Below are positions 34,389 to 43,866 of a stretch of 64,000 nt of DNA, piece by piece (the first letter of the stretch is position 1; the number at the start of each line of letters is the position of its first letter). Under the pieces are notes generated by a model that was given only the letters and a program-made list of their open reading frames with translations, ran no database searches and was not told the DNA's origin. A program made the translations under genes and the position numbers. The stretch spans positions 1 through 64,000 of the forward strand of contig CAZXJO010000004.1 in NCBI GenBank assembly GCA_964641155.1, given 5' to 3'. This DNA is from DTCV01 sp964641155 (GTDB lineage Archaea; Thermoproteota; Thermoprotei_A; Sulfolobales; NBVN01).

Positions 34389-35855
34389 GTGAGTGAGAGG
34401 AAGGTAGTGGATATCAAAGTGCTTTGGACGAACCTCTACAGATCTGCGAGGACGTTCCTGCTTACGTTTGTAAAGCCTACTGAGAGCCCCATATCTTACA
34501 GAGTTGTGGAGGCTTTCATCAAGAGGAAGGAGCTGATCGACGAGTTAAGTGATGATAGGTACCACTTACTGCTGAAGGTGAATCTCAGGAACTGCTCCTT
34601 AAACGCTAACGAGTTATCGTACTCGTTAATACCGCTGTCACTAACCTACATCCCGAAAGTGGTGTCTAAAAAGGGAGATTACAGTCTCGGCATTCTCCTT
34701 TTCGAAGGGTTCAGCAAGCCGAAGCTCATAGCCTCCGCCATAACCGTCAATAAGGACAGAGAAGCGGGTAACGAGGTCAAGTATCTGAGGCCGGCGTTGA
34801 TCTCATTAAACCCGGACCTATCAGACTCAGCTATTAAGAGGTACTCCGGCAGGGTGTCTAAGATGCTTTTAGATGAGGTCTTAATGTACTTCAACAGGTA
34901 CGCGCCGAAGTACTTCGAAGCGTTGAGCTCCTTGGAGTTAATGAAGCCCTTAGTGGTTATGACCCTGAAGAGCGGTTTCGAAGTACTCGACGAGATCAAG
35001 GCGGTGGTCTCGGACGGGAGCGAGTATAGGGAGATAAGGATACCCATCAAGACACCTTCATGGAGTTTCAGTGACTTACCCCCGAAAGTGGTTGAGGACG
35101 TTAAGACCATCATCGTTAACCCGATCGTTAAGGGGTACAGCTTCGCGCCTAAAGGGACGTTCATCACCGGACCGCCAGGTGTGGGGAAGTCAGTCATGGC
35201 TGAGTCGCTGGCGGCTTCCCTGAATCTAAAGATAGTTGAGTTAAGGCCAAGTGTTTATAGGTCTATGTGGTACGGCGCGACTGAGAAGATGTTGAACGCT
35301 ATATTCCATCAAATAATTAAGAGGAGGTCTGAGGTAGCGTTAGTCGTGGATGACGCTGAATTCGTCAGCAGTAGGAAGTACACAACACATGAGGCACATG
35401 TGAGTGAGATTTCAACAATGCTCTACCACCTGCAAAGGCCTGACAGACCTTTCACGATCTTAACAGCGAACAACCCGGACTTAATAGACCCAGCATTACT
35501 GAGGCCTGGGAGAATCGATGTCTCAATTGTCCTAGGGTTCCCTGATAAGGTTATGAGGCGTAGGATCTTGGAGAGGAACATCAGCAAGTATAAGATCAAG
35601 GTCGATGAAGGCCTCATCGACCACATTGTAAGCGTTACGAAGTGGTTCTCAGCGGCGGAGGTCGATGCCTTCGTAAGGCTGGCCGCCAGCAAAGGTGAGG
35701 GGAAAGTATCGATGGATGATGTGGAGTGGGCGAAGAGGAAGATAGTTGTAAACTACAGTGAGAGGAAGTCCGTGCAGGAGTTTCTAAGGTGGTGGGTCTC
35801 GAAGACGCAGGGGATGACGATAACTTACATACCCTCCGAAAGTGAAGTTGAGTGA
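34389..35855 (+). CDS. AAA family ATPase with novel N-terminal domain and Asp-Asp Walker B
   Basis: About 488 residues from GTG 34389, with GGAGGG 7 bases upstream; the in-frame TTG at 34374 lies before that motif. The first 240 residues match no domain I know. The AAA module follows: Walker A TGPPGVGKSVMAESLA, pore-loop region RSMWYGATEKML, Walker B ALVVDDAEF, sensor 1 TANNPDLIDPALL, and arginine-finger region LRPGRIDVSIVLGFP. The Walker B glutamate that activates water is replaced by aspartate, so hydrolysis may be slow or regulated. A lid domain follows to residue 440. No partner is evident; the DHH gene is convergent. Confidence 0.85.
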   Translation: MSERKVVDIKVLWTNLYRSARTFLLTFVKPTESPISYRVVEAFIKRKELIDELSDDRYHLLLKVNLRNCSLNANELSYSLIPLSLTYIPKVVSKKGDYSLGILLFEGFSKPKLIASAITVNKDREAGNEVKYLRPALISLNPDLSDSAIKRYSGRVSKMLLDEVLMYFNRYAPKYFEALSSLELMKPLVVMTLKSGFEVLDEIKAVVSDGSEYREIRIPIKTPSWSFSDLPPKVVEDVKTIIVNPIVKGYSFAPKGTFITGPPGVGKSVMAESLAASLNLKIVELRPSVYRSMWYGATEKMLNAIFHQIIKRRSEVALVVDDAEFVSSRKYTTHEAHVSEISTMLYHLQRPDRPFTILTANNPDLIDPALLRPGRIDVSIVLGFPDKVMRRRILERNISKYKIKVDEGLIDHIVSVTKWFSAAEVDAFVRLAASKGEGKVSMDDVEWAKRKIVVNYSERKSVQEFLRWWVSKTQGMTITYIPSESEVE

Positions 35856-35859
35856 GAGC

Positions 35860-36837
35860 TTAGGTCTGTGAGCTCAGCAGGTTCGTCTCAGCCATCACCT
35901 TCGAGATAACCTTTGCACAGTACCTGAGTGCGGGCTTCTTAATCCCCAACGTCGTCAGAAGTTTGTATAAGAACGGCGTTTTGAAGGGAGCTCCAGCAGC
36001 CTTCGGATGGCCGCCACCGCCGAGTCTAACGGCTAACTCCCTAATGTTTAAGTTGTTACTCCTAATGCTGAGGCTCCCCTCCTTATACACGACCACTACG
36101 TCGGCGTCAATCCTGCTCATTACGTAGTGTGCTATGTAGGATGTGGAGCTCTCCTCCCACTCCTTCATAATCACGGCAACTTTAACATTACCTATTTCAA
36201 AAACCACCGACTTCTTAATGACTGAGTTGAAAACTCTGAGGTCCCTATCCATTACGCTTTCAGCGCATTTAACGATCTCATCATTCAGTACGTTCTCAAA
36301 TTCACTTAACTTTAAGATCAATCGCTCCCTCCACTTATTACCAGGCCTACACACTACGTACCTGCTGAGGAAGTTACCTAAGTAATCGTTGAAGACCCAT
36401 AAGTCATTAGAGCATGTGGCCCTGACCAATCCCGCGGAGTTGGCGTCAACGACTCTCAGGGCATTTGCCACAACACCGGCGCTACAAGTGCCGACATCAA
36501 GGTATAGGTTAATCCCTAAGCTAAGTAACTGATTTACCCAGTGGTCCTCCCACACATGGTGGTCGAACCAGTAAATAACGGTACCATCACCCCTTAACCT
36601 ACTAACCTCGTTAAGTATTGATTGGAAGGTGTTGCGGTTAACGCCTAGGTCACATATGTAGAGCTCATCGCACTTCAACCGCCTCAAAGCTGTGGGGAGA
36701 TTATGCGGTTGAGCAAGCGTTATTTCGACGTCAAGGATGCCCCTACTCCTCAAATGCTTGACGACCAACGCCGCTGATGCTATGCCATCCAGATCTGTGT
36801 GGGTTACTATACATGCACACTTACCCAAATGTCGCAC
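35860..36837 (-). CDS. DHH family phosphoesterase
   Basis: 325 residues. The DHH domain shows IVTHTDLDGIASAALV (first metal site), ELYICDLGVNRN, and the name-giving motif WFDHHVWEDHW. The DHHA1 domain ends in VRLGGGGHPKAAGAPF, which binds the substrate. Relatives include archaeal RecJ-like nucleases and small-oligonucleotide or cyclic-dinucleotide hydrolases (NrnA type). This size without extra domains suits the small-substrate group, but that is inference. It ends 4 bases from the stop of the convergent AAA ATPase gene. Confidence 0.9.
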   Translation of the reverse strand: MRHLGKCACIVTHTDLDGIASAALVVKHLRSRGILDVEITLAQPHNLPTALRRLKCDELYICDLGVNRNTFQSILNEVSRLRGDGTVIYWFDHHVWEDHWVNQLLSLGINLYLDVGTCSAGVVANALRVVDANSAGLVRATCSNDLWVFNDYLGNFLSRYVVCRPGNKWRERLILKLSEFENVLNDEIVKCAESVMDRDLRVFNSVIKKSVVFEIGNVKVAVIMKEWEESSTSYIAHYVMSRIDADVVVVYKEGSLSIRSNNLNIRELAVRLGGGGHPKAAGAPFKTPFLYKLLTTLGIKKPALRYCAKVISKVMAETNLLSSQT

Positions 36838-36957
36838 CCGATAACATCATCAAGCTTTCTTATATTTTTTGCTGATATGATTCTTAACATGATTACGCTT
36901 AAATAGATTTTTATTTTTGCAAATCAGTTGTTAAACGAATATACAAAGGTGTGTAAA

Positions 36958-38277
36958 ATGAGGTCCCAGTTGATTCTGGCTTTGGTCGTGGTCGCAATAG
37001 TGGCAGGGGGTGTCGGGTACTCCGTAGCCTCCATCACCGCCCCACCTAAAACGGTTACAACAACACTCACCGTGGGAGCTCAGCCCTCAGTTACTACGGT
37101 CACACTAACTACGACCCGTGTGGAGACCGTCACTACAACCATGACCGTTACGAAGGTCCCTGAGAAGTTGAAGATCGCCTTCGTATATGTAGGTCCTGTA
37201 GGCGATTACGGGTGGTCGCATGCTCACGATGTGGGTAGGAGGTACGTTGAATCGGTATTTAAGGATAAGGTCGAGACGTACTACGTAGAATCTGTTGAGG
37301 AGCCTAAGGTTTATGACGTAATTAAGAGGTTGGTAGGTGAGGGGTATAAGGTCATATTCACGACGAGTTTCGGATTTATGGACGGGACCTTACGGGCTGC
37401 TAAGGAGTTCCCAAACGTGATATTCTTCCACTGCTCAGGGTATGAGAGATGGGATAACTTAGGAACCTACTTCGCAGACCTCTATCAGCTATACTACCTT
37501 AACGGGCTGATGGCGGGAGCGCTAACTAAGTCAGGTAAGGTCGGGTACGTAGCGGCCCATCCAATACCTGAGGTTGTCAGGCATATAGATGCGTTCGCCT
37601 TAGGTGTTAAGGAGGTTAATCCAAACGCTAAGGTTTATGCGGTGTGGATACATGCGTGGTATGACCCGCCGAAAGCGAGGGCCGCGGCCGAGTCCTTAAT
37701 AGCGCAGGGAGTGGACGTCCTGGCATTTACGGAAGACTCACCGGCTGTGGTTGAGGTCGCTCAGGAGTACTACAACCGCGGCATCCCTGTTTACGCCTTC
37801 GCACACTACAGCCCCATGTTGAAGTTCGGCCCTGACGTAGTGGTCAGTGGTCAGCTTGTTCGGTGGGAGGCGATATATGAGGATATAGTGGCTAAGGTGC
37901 TCTCAGGCGTCTACACCAATAAGAACTTGAGGAACGTAGATTACTGGTGGTTGCTGAGTGAGGGAGCGGTTGAATTAGGCGGGGATTTCGGAGTTCCTAT
38001 AAATCCGAAGCACGTCAACCTCTTGAAAGATGTTAAGGTCGAGGAGAAGATAAGCGGTGAGGTGATGAGTGTCTACGACTTGGTCATGCTGAGGCTTAAG
38101 CAGATGAGCGAACCTAGGCCCGCTTTCGACCCATTCTGCGCGGTTAAGGAGCCCATACTGAGTCAGGACGGTAAGGTATTGGTGAGACCTGGCGAATGTT
38201 TAGGACATGATGAGTTGTGGGGCATCATGTCATTCGTCGACAACGTGGTTGGTTCCATACCCACAGGCGGTGGTTAA
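36958..38277 (+). CDS. BMP family (nucleoside-type) ABC substrate-binding protein
   Basis: About 439 residues from ATG 36958, with AGGTG 7 bases upstream; the frame is open back to 36928. The N-terminus is a membrane anchor (LILALVVVAIVAGGVGY) followed by a Thr-rich stalk of about 40 residues. The BMP domain shows KLKIAFVYVGPVGDYGWSHA, HDVGRRYVESVF, VIFTTSFGFMDG and GKVGYVAAHPIPEVVRHIDA. BMP proteins of this kind bind nucleosides or purines. It is the first gene of a four-gene importer. The C-terminal about 70 residues are longer than in bacterial relatives. Confidence 0.92.
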   Translation: MRSQLILALVVVAIVAGGVGYSVASITAPPKTVTTTLTVGAQPSVTTVTLTTTRVETVTTTMTVTKVPEKLKIAFVYVGPVGDYGWSHAHDVGRRYVESVFKDKVETYYVESVEEPKVYDVIKRLVGEGYKVIFTTSFGFMDGTLRAAKEFPNVIFFHCSGYERWDNLGTYFADLYQLYYLNGLMAGALTKSGKVGYVAAHPIPEVVRHIDAFALGVKEVNPNAKVYAVWIHAWYDPPKARAAAESLIAQGVDVLAFTEDSPAVVEVAQEYYNRGIPVYAFAHYSPMLKFGPDVVVSGQLVRWEAIYEDIVAKVLSGVYTNKNLRNVDYWWLLSEGAVELGGDFGVPINPKHVNLLKDVKVEEKISGEVMSVYDLVMLRLKQMSEPRPAFDPFCAVKEPILSQDGKVLVRPGECLGHDELWGIMSFVDNVVGSIPTGGG

Positions 38278-38281
38278 TTAG

Positions 38282-39853
38282 GTGCTTAAGTTGGGATTGG
38301 GTCAAACAAATTTTTTATCGAATTCTGCCAGCGACCACGACTACATGCTCTCCGCCAGGGGCATTAGTAAGTTTTTCGGCAGTATAACCGCTTTGAAGGA
38401 CGTCGATCTAGACATCAGGAGGAGGGAAATACACGTTTTACTAGGTGAGAACGGGGCCGGCAAGACCACGTTGGTTAACATCCTCTACGGTATTTACAGA
38501 CCTGATGCGGGGAAGATCAAAGTATTCGGGAAGGAAGTCAGGATAGACTCACCTAAGGACGCCATATCGCATGGGATAGTGTTAGTACAGCAACACCCCA
38601 TGTTGGTGGATAAGATGACGGTAGCTGAGAACCTGTCCATAGGTTTTAGGAAGTTAGGGCTCTTCAAATCATCTAAAGCCGTTAAGAAGTTAATCGATGA
38701 TTACAGCAAGAGGTACGGGATAACGGTGAACGCCGATGCGTTGGTGAGTAACTTATCCTTTAGTGAGAAGCAGGAGGTGGAACTCATCAGGGCTTTAATG
38801 CTTGACGCCAAGTTGTTAATGCTGGACGAACCAACGACCATGTTAACCTCTTATGAGAGGAAGAAGCTTTTCTCGACACTGAGGAGATTGGTTAGTGAGG
38901 AACGGTCAGTACTCCTAATAACCCACAAGGTCGTTGAGGCGTTAGAGATAAGTGATTGGATAACGGTCCTTCGGAAGGGGGAGGTTATAGCTTCCAGACC
39001 TAAGAACGCGTACAGGGCGGATGAGTTGGTGAAGCTAGTGATGGGTGACTCAGGTGACTCGGGAATAACATCAGTTAATGGGTTAAAGGCAGTAAGCGTT
39101 CAACCTACAGAGGTGTTGAGGGTTGAGGACTTAGTCGTTGTCAATGAGGTTGGCGGGGTTGCGGTTAGGGGCATCTCCTTAAAGGTCTTCGCCGGTGAGA
39201 TCCTCGGCATTGCTGGCGTATCCGGTAACGGGCAGAAAGAACTCTCCGAAGCGCTGGCAGGCTTAAGGAAGGTGAGGAGCGGTAGGATATTCATATGCGG
39301 CATAGATGTAACGGATAAAGGGCCCCGGGATAGGGTTAAAGCAGGTCTGGCCTATATACCTGAGGAAAGGTTAAGGTACGGCGTCGTGGGCGGGATGAGC
39401 GTTGCTGAGAACTTCATACTTAAGAACTACGATTCGTTCAGTAGGTACGGAGTTATAGATTTAGAGAAAGCATTGAGCAGTGTTGAGGAGGCCATAAAGA
39501 CCTTCAACATCGTCACCAGAGGTCCTTCTGAGAAGGTTAAGGCCCTCTCAGGAGGTAATATCCAGAAGCTCATAGTTGCTAGGGAGTTATGGACTAATCC
39601 TAAGGTAATTATAGCGCATAACCCGACGTTAGGGCTTGACATTAGGTCCACGTCCTTAGTGCGTGAACTGCTGCTCAAGGCCAAGTACAACGGCTCAGGA
39701 GTGCTCCTAATATCAGAGGACTTGGACGAAGTTATTTCACTTTCAGACAGGATTGTTGTCATGTACAGAGGTTCTATAGCGTTCGAAGGTGATAAGGCAT
39801 CGGCTTCACGCGACGTATTAGAGAGGGCGATGCTGGGGTTGGCGAATGTTTGA
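38282..39853 (+). CDS. BMP-type ABC importer ATPase with two nucleotide-binding domains
   Basis: 523 residues containing two ATPase domains in tandem, as in RbsA/NupO-type proteins. The first has LGENGAGKTTLVNILYG and LSFSEKQEVELIRALM with LLMLDEPTTMLTSYE. The second has a degenerate Walker A (AGVSGNGQKELSEALAG) and LSGGNIQKLIVARELW. The degenerate second site is normal for this family. GTG 38282 follows the previous stop by 4 bases but has no clear ribosome site; ATG 38345 is an alternative that still keeps the domain. It would drive the two permeases encoded downstream. Confidence 0.93.
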   Translation: MLKLGLGQTNFLSNSASDHDYMLSARGISKFFGSITALKDVDLDIRRREIHVLLGENGAGKTTLVNILYGIYRPDAGKIKVFGKEVRIDSPKDAISHGIVLVQQHPMLVDKMTVAENLSIGFRKLGLFKSSKAVKKLIDDYSKRYGITVNADALVSNLSFSEKQEVELIRALMLDAKLLMLDEPTTMLTSYERKKLFSTLRRLVSEERSVLLITHKVVEALEISDWITVLRKGEVIASRPKNAYRADELVKLVMGDSGDSGITSVNGLKAVSVQPTEVLRVEDLVVVNEVGGVAVRGISLKVFAGEILGIAGVSGNGQKELSEALAGLRKVRSGRIFICGIDVTDKGPRDRVKAGLAYIPEERLRYGVVGGMSVAENFILKNYDSFSRYGVIDLEKALSSVEEAIKTFNIVTRGPSEKVKALSGGNIQKLIVARELWTNPKVIIAHNPTLGLDIRSTSLVRELLLKAKYNGSGVLLISEDLDEVISLSDRIVVMYRGSIAFEGDKASASRDVLERAMLGLANV

Positions 39854-40916
39854 GTTAGTGGTCTTAAGACGTTATGAGGTATCCGCAAGGTTTAAGTTCT
39901 CAGTGTACGTCCTCTCATTCGCTGCAGGTATACTGGGCTTCGCCTTATTGGAAGTTGCCTACGGTGCGAACCCCTATGAGGTGGTATATGAGTTGTTCGT
40001 AAAACCCCTGAGTTCCCACGCCGACCTTCATGTGACTATAAGATATGCCGTCCCCATAGGAATAATATCATTGGGTCTCGCATTAGCGTATAGAGCAGGC
40101 ATATACTCGATAGGGGCTGAAGGTCAGATGGCCGTAGGCGCTATATTGGCGGCGGGAGCCGCTTACACGTTCAGGGATTTAGGAAGTCCTTACTCGGTGA
40201 TGGTGGCGTTGGCTGCGGGGGTTTTAGGAGGGCTTTTATGGGGGTTAGCTCCGGGGCTACTTAAAGGGCTGTTAAACGTTAATGAGGTTCTGACGACTTT
40301 AATGTTCAACTTCGTGGCCTACTCATTGACTGACTACTTGATTTACGGACCTTGGAGGAGTCCTAAGGCATACGGCTTCCCGTTAACGGAACCCATACCT
40401 GAGTCGTTCAAGATTCCCTCATACGGTGGTGTACCGGTAATCAACCTGCTCGTATTGATACTATCAACACTCGCTATGCATTTCATAATTAGGAAAAGTG
40501 TCGTGGGTTATCAGGTGCGGGCGTATGGATTGAACCCTATGGCCGCTTACTCAGCAGGGATGAGTTTCTTCAAGGTGGCTTTGCTTTGTCTGACCATAAG
40601 CGGGGCGCTAGCGGGTCTTGCCGGGGCATTGCAGCTGACCTCAGTTCACACACGGCTGGGGCCGAAGTCCTGGAGCGTGACCGAGGGTTTGGGCTATACG
40701 GCCATAGTCTCGGCCTGGCTTGCTAGGCTGGAGCCCCTGGCTATACTGCCTTCAGCACTACTTCTGGGGGCATTGGTCAACGGGGGGTTAACGATTAAAG
40801 CAGTCCTAGGCCAACCGGAGGGGATTGTGAACGTTATGAACGGCCTCCTCTTGCTCTCAATAATTACGGCCGAATTCTTCATCAACCATAAGTTAGTCTT
40901 TAGGGTGGGTAAGTAG
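39846..40916 (+). CDS. BMP-type ABC importer permease (NupP-like)
   Basis: 356 residues with about ten membrane helices. Family motifs: RYAVPIGIISLGLALAYRAG, YSIGAEGQMAVGAILAAGAA, GLLNVNEVLTTLMFNFVAY and GLGYTAIVSAWLARLEPLA. The ATG overlaps the ATPase gene by 8 bases. With the second permease it forms the channel of the nucleoside-type importer. The next gene starts 1 base after its stop. Confidence 0.93.
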   Translation: MFELVVLRRYEVSARFKFSVYVLSFAAGILGFALLEVAYGANPYEVVYELFVKPLSSHADLHVTIRYAVPIGIISLGLALAYRAGIYSIGAEGQMAVGAILAAGAAYTFRDLGSPYSVMVALAAGVLGGLLWGLAPGLLKGLLNVNEVLTTLMFNFVAYSLTDYLIYGPWRSPKAYGFPLTEPIPESFKIPSYGGVPVINLLVLILSTLAMHFIIRKSVVGYQVRAYGLNPMAAYSAGMSFFKVALLCLTISGALAGLAGALQLTSVHTRLGPKSWSVTEGLGYTAIVSAWLARLEPLAILPSALLLGALVNGGLTIKAVLGQPEGIVNVMNGLLLLSIITAEFFINHKLVFRVGK

Positions 40917-40917
40917 C

Positions 40918-41865
40918 ATGATCGACACCGTGTTGTTGGGGAACTTCATATTCCTGACGTTGAAGAACGCCGTACCTTTAATCCTCGCATCGACGGGTGA
41001 GGTGATCGCTGAGAGGTCGGGCGTAATCAATCTTGGTGTTGAGGGTTCGATGCTCATGGGTGCCTTAGTAGGTGTCGTAGCAACTTTGATGAGCGGTAAC
41101 TTCCTAGTAGGGTTCGTTGTAGGTGGTTTGGCCGGACTCCTCCTAGCTCTAATACATGGGTTGGTGTCAGTTGTTTTCGGGGCAAGCCAGATAGTTTCCG
41201 GCATAGCGGTAACCATGATGGGTTCCGGCCTAACAGCACTCCTCGGCAGAGGGTACGTAGGTAAGTCGTTGTACGGTTTAAGGCCCACCCCGCTATACCC
41301 GTACGACATACCACTGCCTGAGGAAGTGAAACCTCTAGCAGGAGCTATAATGAAGCATGACATCATTGTCTACCTATCGGTTCTCATACCGGTATTCATT
41401 ACGTGGTTGCTCTTCAGAACTAGGTACGGGAGCTCCGTAAGGGCATGCGGTGAGAGCCCGGCTGTGGCGGAGTCCCTAGGCGCTAGCGTCGTCTTAATTC
41501 GATTTTCAGCGGTGTCGTTAGGGGGTTTCCTAGCAGGCCTCGGCGGGGCGTATCTGTCCTTAGGGATAGTCGGTACGTGGGTTGAAAACATAACGGCGGG
41601 TGTTGGCTGGATTGCGGTTGGATTGGTAGCTTTCAGTATGTGGATGCCTGTGAGGGCCCTCCTCGCTTCGTACTTGATGGCAGCGCTAATATCGGTTTCA
41701 TACATCCTCCAAGGTAAGATAGGCATTAGTAGCTACTTCTTAGCTATGATCCCGTACATTGCAACAGTAATCATCCTCACAGCGGTTAACATTGAAAGGT
41801 TTAAGTTGAAGTTAGGCGCACCTGCAGCCCTAGGGAAACCTTACCTTCGGGAGGAGAGGTTGTGA
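40918..41865 (+). CDS. BMP-type ABC importer permease (NupQ-like)
   Basis: 315 residues, mostly hydrophobic. Family motifs: AVPLILASTGEVIAERSG, INLGVEGSMLMGALVGVVA, SQIVSGIAVTMMGSGLTALL, GESPAVAESLGASVVLIRFS and GGAYLSLGIVGTWVENITAG. It is the partner of the preceding permease and the last gene of the importer. With the nucleoside phosphorylase in this window, it suggests that imported nucleosides are salvaged or used for energy. Confidence 0.93.
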   Translation: MIDTVLLGNFIFLTLKNAVPLILASTGEVIAERSGVINLGVEGSMLMGALVGVVATLMSGNFLVGFVVGGLAGLLLALIHGLVSVVFGASQIVSGIAVTMMGSGLTALLGRGYVGKSLYGLRPTPLYPYDIPLPEEVKPLAGAIMKHDIIVYLSVLIPVFITWLLFRTRYGSSVRACGESPAVAESLGASVVLIRFSAVSLGGFLAGLGGAYLSLGIVGTWVENITAGVGWIAVGLVAFSMWMPVRALLASYLMAALISVSYILQGKIGISSYFLAMIPYIATVIILTAVNIERFKLKLGAPAALGKPYLREERL

Positions 41866-41875
41866 TAGGAGATAA

Positions 41876-41883
41876 TTTTTATA
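41876..41883 (+). promoter_or_regulatory. TATA box for the HtrA gene
   Basis: TTTTTATA centred near 41880 predicts transcription start near 41906, at or next to the GTG start 41908, consistent with a leaderless message. Confidence 0.45.
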
Positions 41884-41907
41884 CTTCAAAAGGATATACA
41901 ATAAGTA

Positions 41908-42849
41908 GTGTTTGATATGTGGTTAGATGAGCTAAGCAGTGAGATATCCAAAGTCATTTCTAAAGCGGTTAGGTCGGTCGTCGCCCTTTTCACCGTGAGT
42001 TACGCGTACGACTTCATGCTCAACCCGGTACCGGTGAGGGGGGCTGGGTCAGGCTTCGTGGTCGGTAAGAACCTGATCATAACGAATAACCACGTGATTA
42101 GCGGTAGTTCCAGGATCTCGGTGGTCACTGCCGACGGTATGAGGGTGAACGGCGAGGTGATATCAACCGCTCCCTGGAAGGACCTAGCATTAATAGGTGT
42201 GGAGGAAAATCTTGAGCCAATCCAACTAGGTGATTCATCCAGCATTAAAATAGGTGAGATAGTGTTCGCTGTAGGTAATCCGTTAGGTTTATGGAGCGGT
42301 CCGACCGTGACAATGGGTGTGGTGAGCGCTGTTGGAAGGACAATAGCTGCTAAGCCAGAGTTGATACTGGAAGACCTCATCCAAACCGACGCGGCGATAA
42401 ATCCGGGGAACAGCGGGGGTCCCTTAATAAACATTAGGGGGGAAGCCATAGGCGTAACCACAGCCATAATACCCTTCGCCCAAGGGATAGGCTTCGCGAT
42501 CCCCGTAGAGGATGTTAAGGTCTTCCTAGACCACATCAGGAAGTACGGGAAGGCAATAAGGGCTTGGATAGGGGTGTACGTGACTGACATCACGCCCGAA
42601 CTAGCGAGGACGTACAGGTTACCAGTTAATAAAGGAGTGATAATAATTAACGTGTTACGTGGCTCACCAGCTGACGAGGCAGGCCTGATGCAGTCAGATA
42701 TAATCGTCGAAGTTGATGGGGAGGAAATCAGGAGCTCCAGAGAATTACGTAGGGCGGCTGAAAAAGCTATTGATAGGGGGTACATCAGGGTTAAAGTCGT
42801 TAGGGGTTATAAAGAGCTTCATATGGAAATACCTCTAATAATTGAATAG
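41908..42849 (+). CDS. HtrA/DegQ-like trypsin-type serine protease with one PDZ domain
   Basis: 313 residues. The catalytic triad is His62 (ITNNHVISG), Asp92 (WKDLALIG) and Ser169 (NPGNSGGPL). A single PDZ domain follows at about residues 215-310 (GVIIINVLRGSPADEAGL, SDIIVEVDGEEI). Unlike bacterial DegP/DegQ, there is no signal peptide or membrane helix, so the protein is probably cytosolic. GTG 41908 matches the predicted transcription start; ATG 41917 is the alternative. It lies between the nucleoside importer and the ferritin-like membrane protein, with no obvious functional link. Confidence 0.93.
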   Translation: MFDMWLDELSSEISKVISKAVRSVVALFTVSYAYDFMLNPVPVRGAGSGFVVGKNLIITNNHVISGSSRISVVTADGMRVNGEVISTAPWKDLALIGVEENLEPIQLGDSSSIKIGEIVFAVGNPLGLWSGPTVTMGVVSAVGRTIAAKPELILEDLIQTDAAINPGNSGGPLINIRGEAIGVTTAIIPFAQGIGFAIPVEDVKVFLDHIRKYGKAIRAWIGVYVTDITPELARTYRLPVNKGVIIINVLRGSPADEAGLMQSDIIVEVDGEEIRSSRELRRAAEKAIDRGYIRVKVVRGYKELHMEIPLIIE

Positions 42850-42919
42850 CCTTCGTAAAATCTCAAGTTTTACCCTTCGGAGGTTTTTGAAGGTGCTCTA
42901 AACCCATGGGGGTTGGGTA

Positions 42920-43795
42920 ATGCAGAACGTTGAGCTTCAAGAACGCCTAAAGAAGATGTGCAGGGACGAGTTCGAAGCCCACAACATGTACAAGTTTTTA
43001 GCTGATCGCTTAATACGTAACGAGAGAGTTAGGGGAGTGTTTAAGAAGGCATCTGAGGACGAGCGGGTGCATTATGAAGTACTGAGGGAAGTCGTAGGTG
43101 AGTGTAAGTCAAGTGTTTCCGCGATTAGGGTGGTGGGCTACATCATCATCTACTTGATCTTCGGGACAACCATATTTTTAAAGATCACCGAGTCATTGGA
43201 AAGGTCTGCCCTGAAGTCTTACAATGAGTTGAGTAAGTTGGGAGGAGAGTTATCGGACCGCATATTGAAGTTAATTGAGGACGAGGGAAGGCATGAGGTT
43301 GAGTTAATCAATAGCCTGGATGAAAGGAGGGTTAAGTACCTCGGCTCAATAATCCTAGGTGTGTCAGATGCCCTGGTCGAGTTGACCGGGGTTTACGCAG
43401 GTGCGTTAGGTGCTCTGTCATCCACATCGGAAGCCGGGTTAATAGGTGTGTTAGCAGGTATTTCTGCAGCCTTATCTATGGCAGTAGCCTCATACGCGCA
43501 GGCGAAGCAGGAAGTGGGGAAGTCACCTCGTTTGGCAGCTACCTTCACAGGGTTGGCTTACTTAACAGTCGTCGCGTTACTCGCCATACCGTACTTCATA
43601 ACCACGTCTTTAATAATGGCGTTTTCATCGATGTTGGTGATAGCGTTAATTGTAATAGCATATATGACCTACTCCGGCGCCGTAATATACGGAAGAAACT
43701 TCCTCAGGGAATTTGGTGAGACGTCCGCACTGTTGCTGGGTGTGGCCTTCCTGCTATACATCCTAGGCAACTTATTCGGTGAGGCCGTTAGGTAG
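42920..43795 (+). CDS. ferritin-like plus VIT1/CCC1 membrane protein (MbfA-type iron exporter)
   Basis: 291 residues. The N-terminal 130 residues form a rubrerythrin/ferritin-like four-helix domain with metal-ligand motifs DEFEAHNMYKFLAD, ASEDERVHYEVLREV and EDEGRHEVELIN. A VIT1/CCC1 domain follows, with GVSDALVELTGVYAGALGAL, SMAVASYAQAKQE and several membrane helices. This fusion resembles MbfA of bacteria, which oxidises ferrous iron and exports it. A hydrophobic stretch inside the ferritin domain (YIIIYLIFGTTIF) is unusual. The role in metal detoxification is inferred from the family. Confidence 0.88.
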   Translation: MQNVELQERLKKMCRDEFEAHNMYKFLADRLIRNERVRGVFKKASEDERVHYEVLREVVGECKSSVSAIRVVGYIIIYLIFGTTIFLKITESLERSALKSYNELSKLGGELSDRILKLIEDEGRHEVELINSLDERRVKYLGSIILGVSDALVELTGVYAGALGALSSTSEAGLIGVLAGISAALSMAVASYAQAKQEVGKSPRLAATFTGLAYLTVVALLAIPYFITTSLIMAFSSMLVIALIVIAYMTYSGAVIYGRNFLREFGETSALLLGVAFLLYILGNLFGEAVR

Positions 43796-43866
43796 CTCAG
43801 TCATGACCTTATATAGCGAGTGGTTGAGGAATTTCCCGATGCGGTGCTTAGGTGATGCATTAATTG

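Noticed and set aside
42000..42785. 261-codon open frame antisense to the HtrA gene
   Set aside because: It is the shadow of a conserved protease with intact catalytic motifs; no start signal and low-complexity composition.
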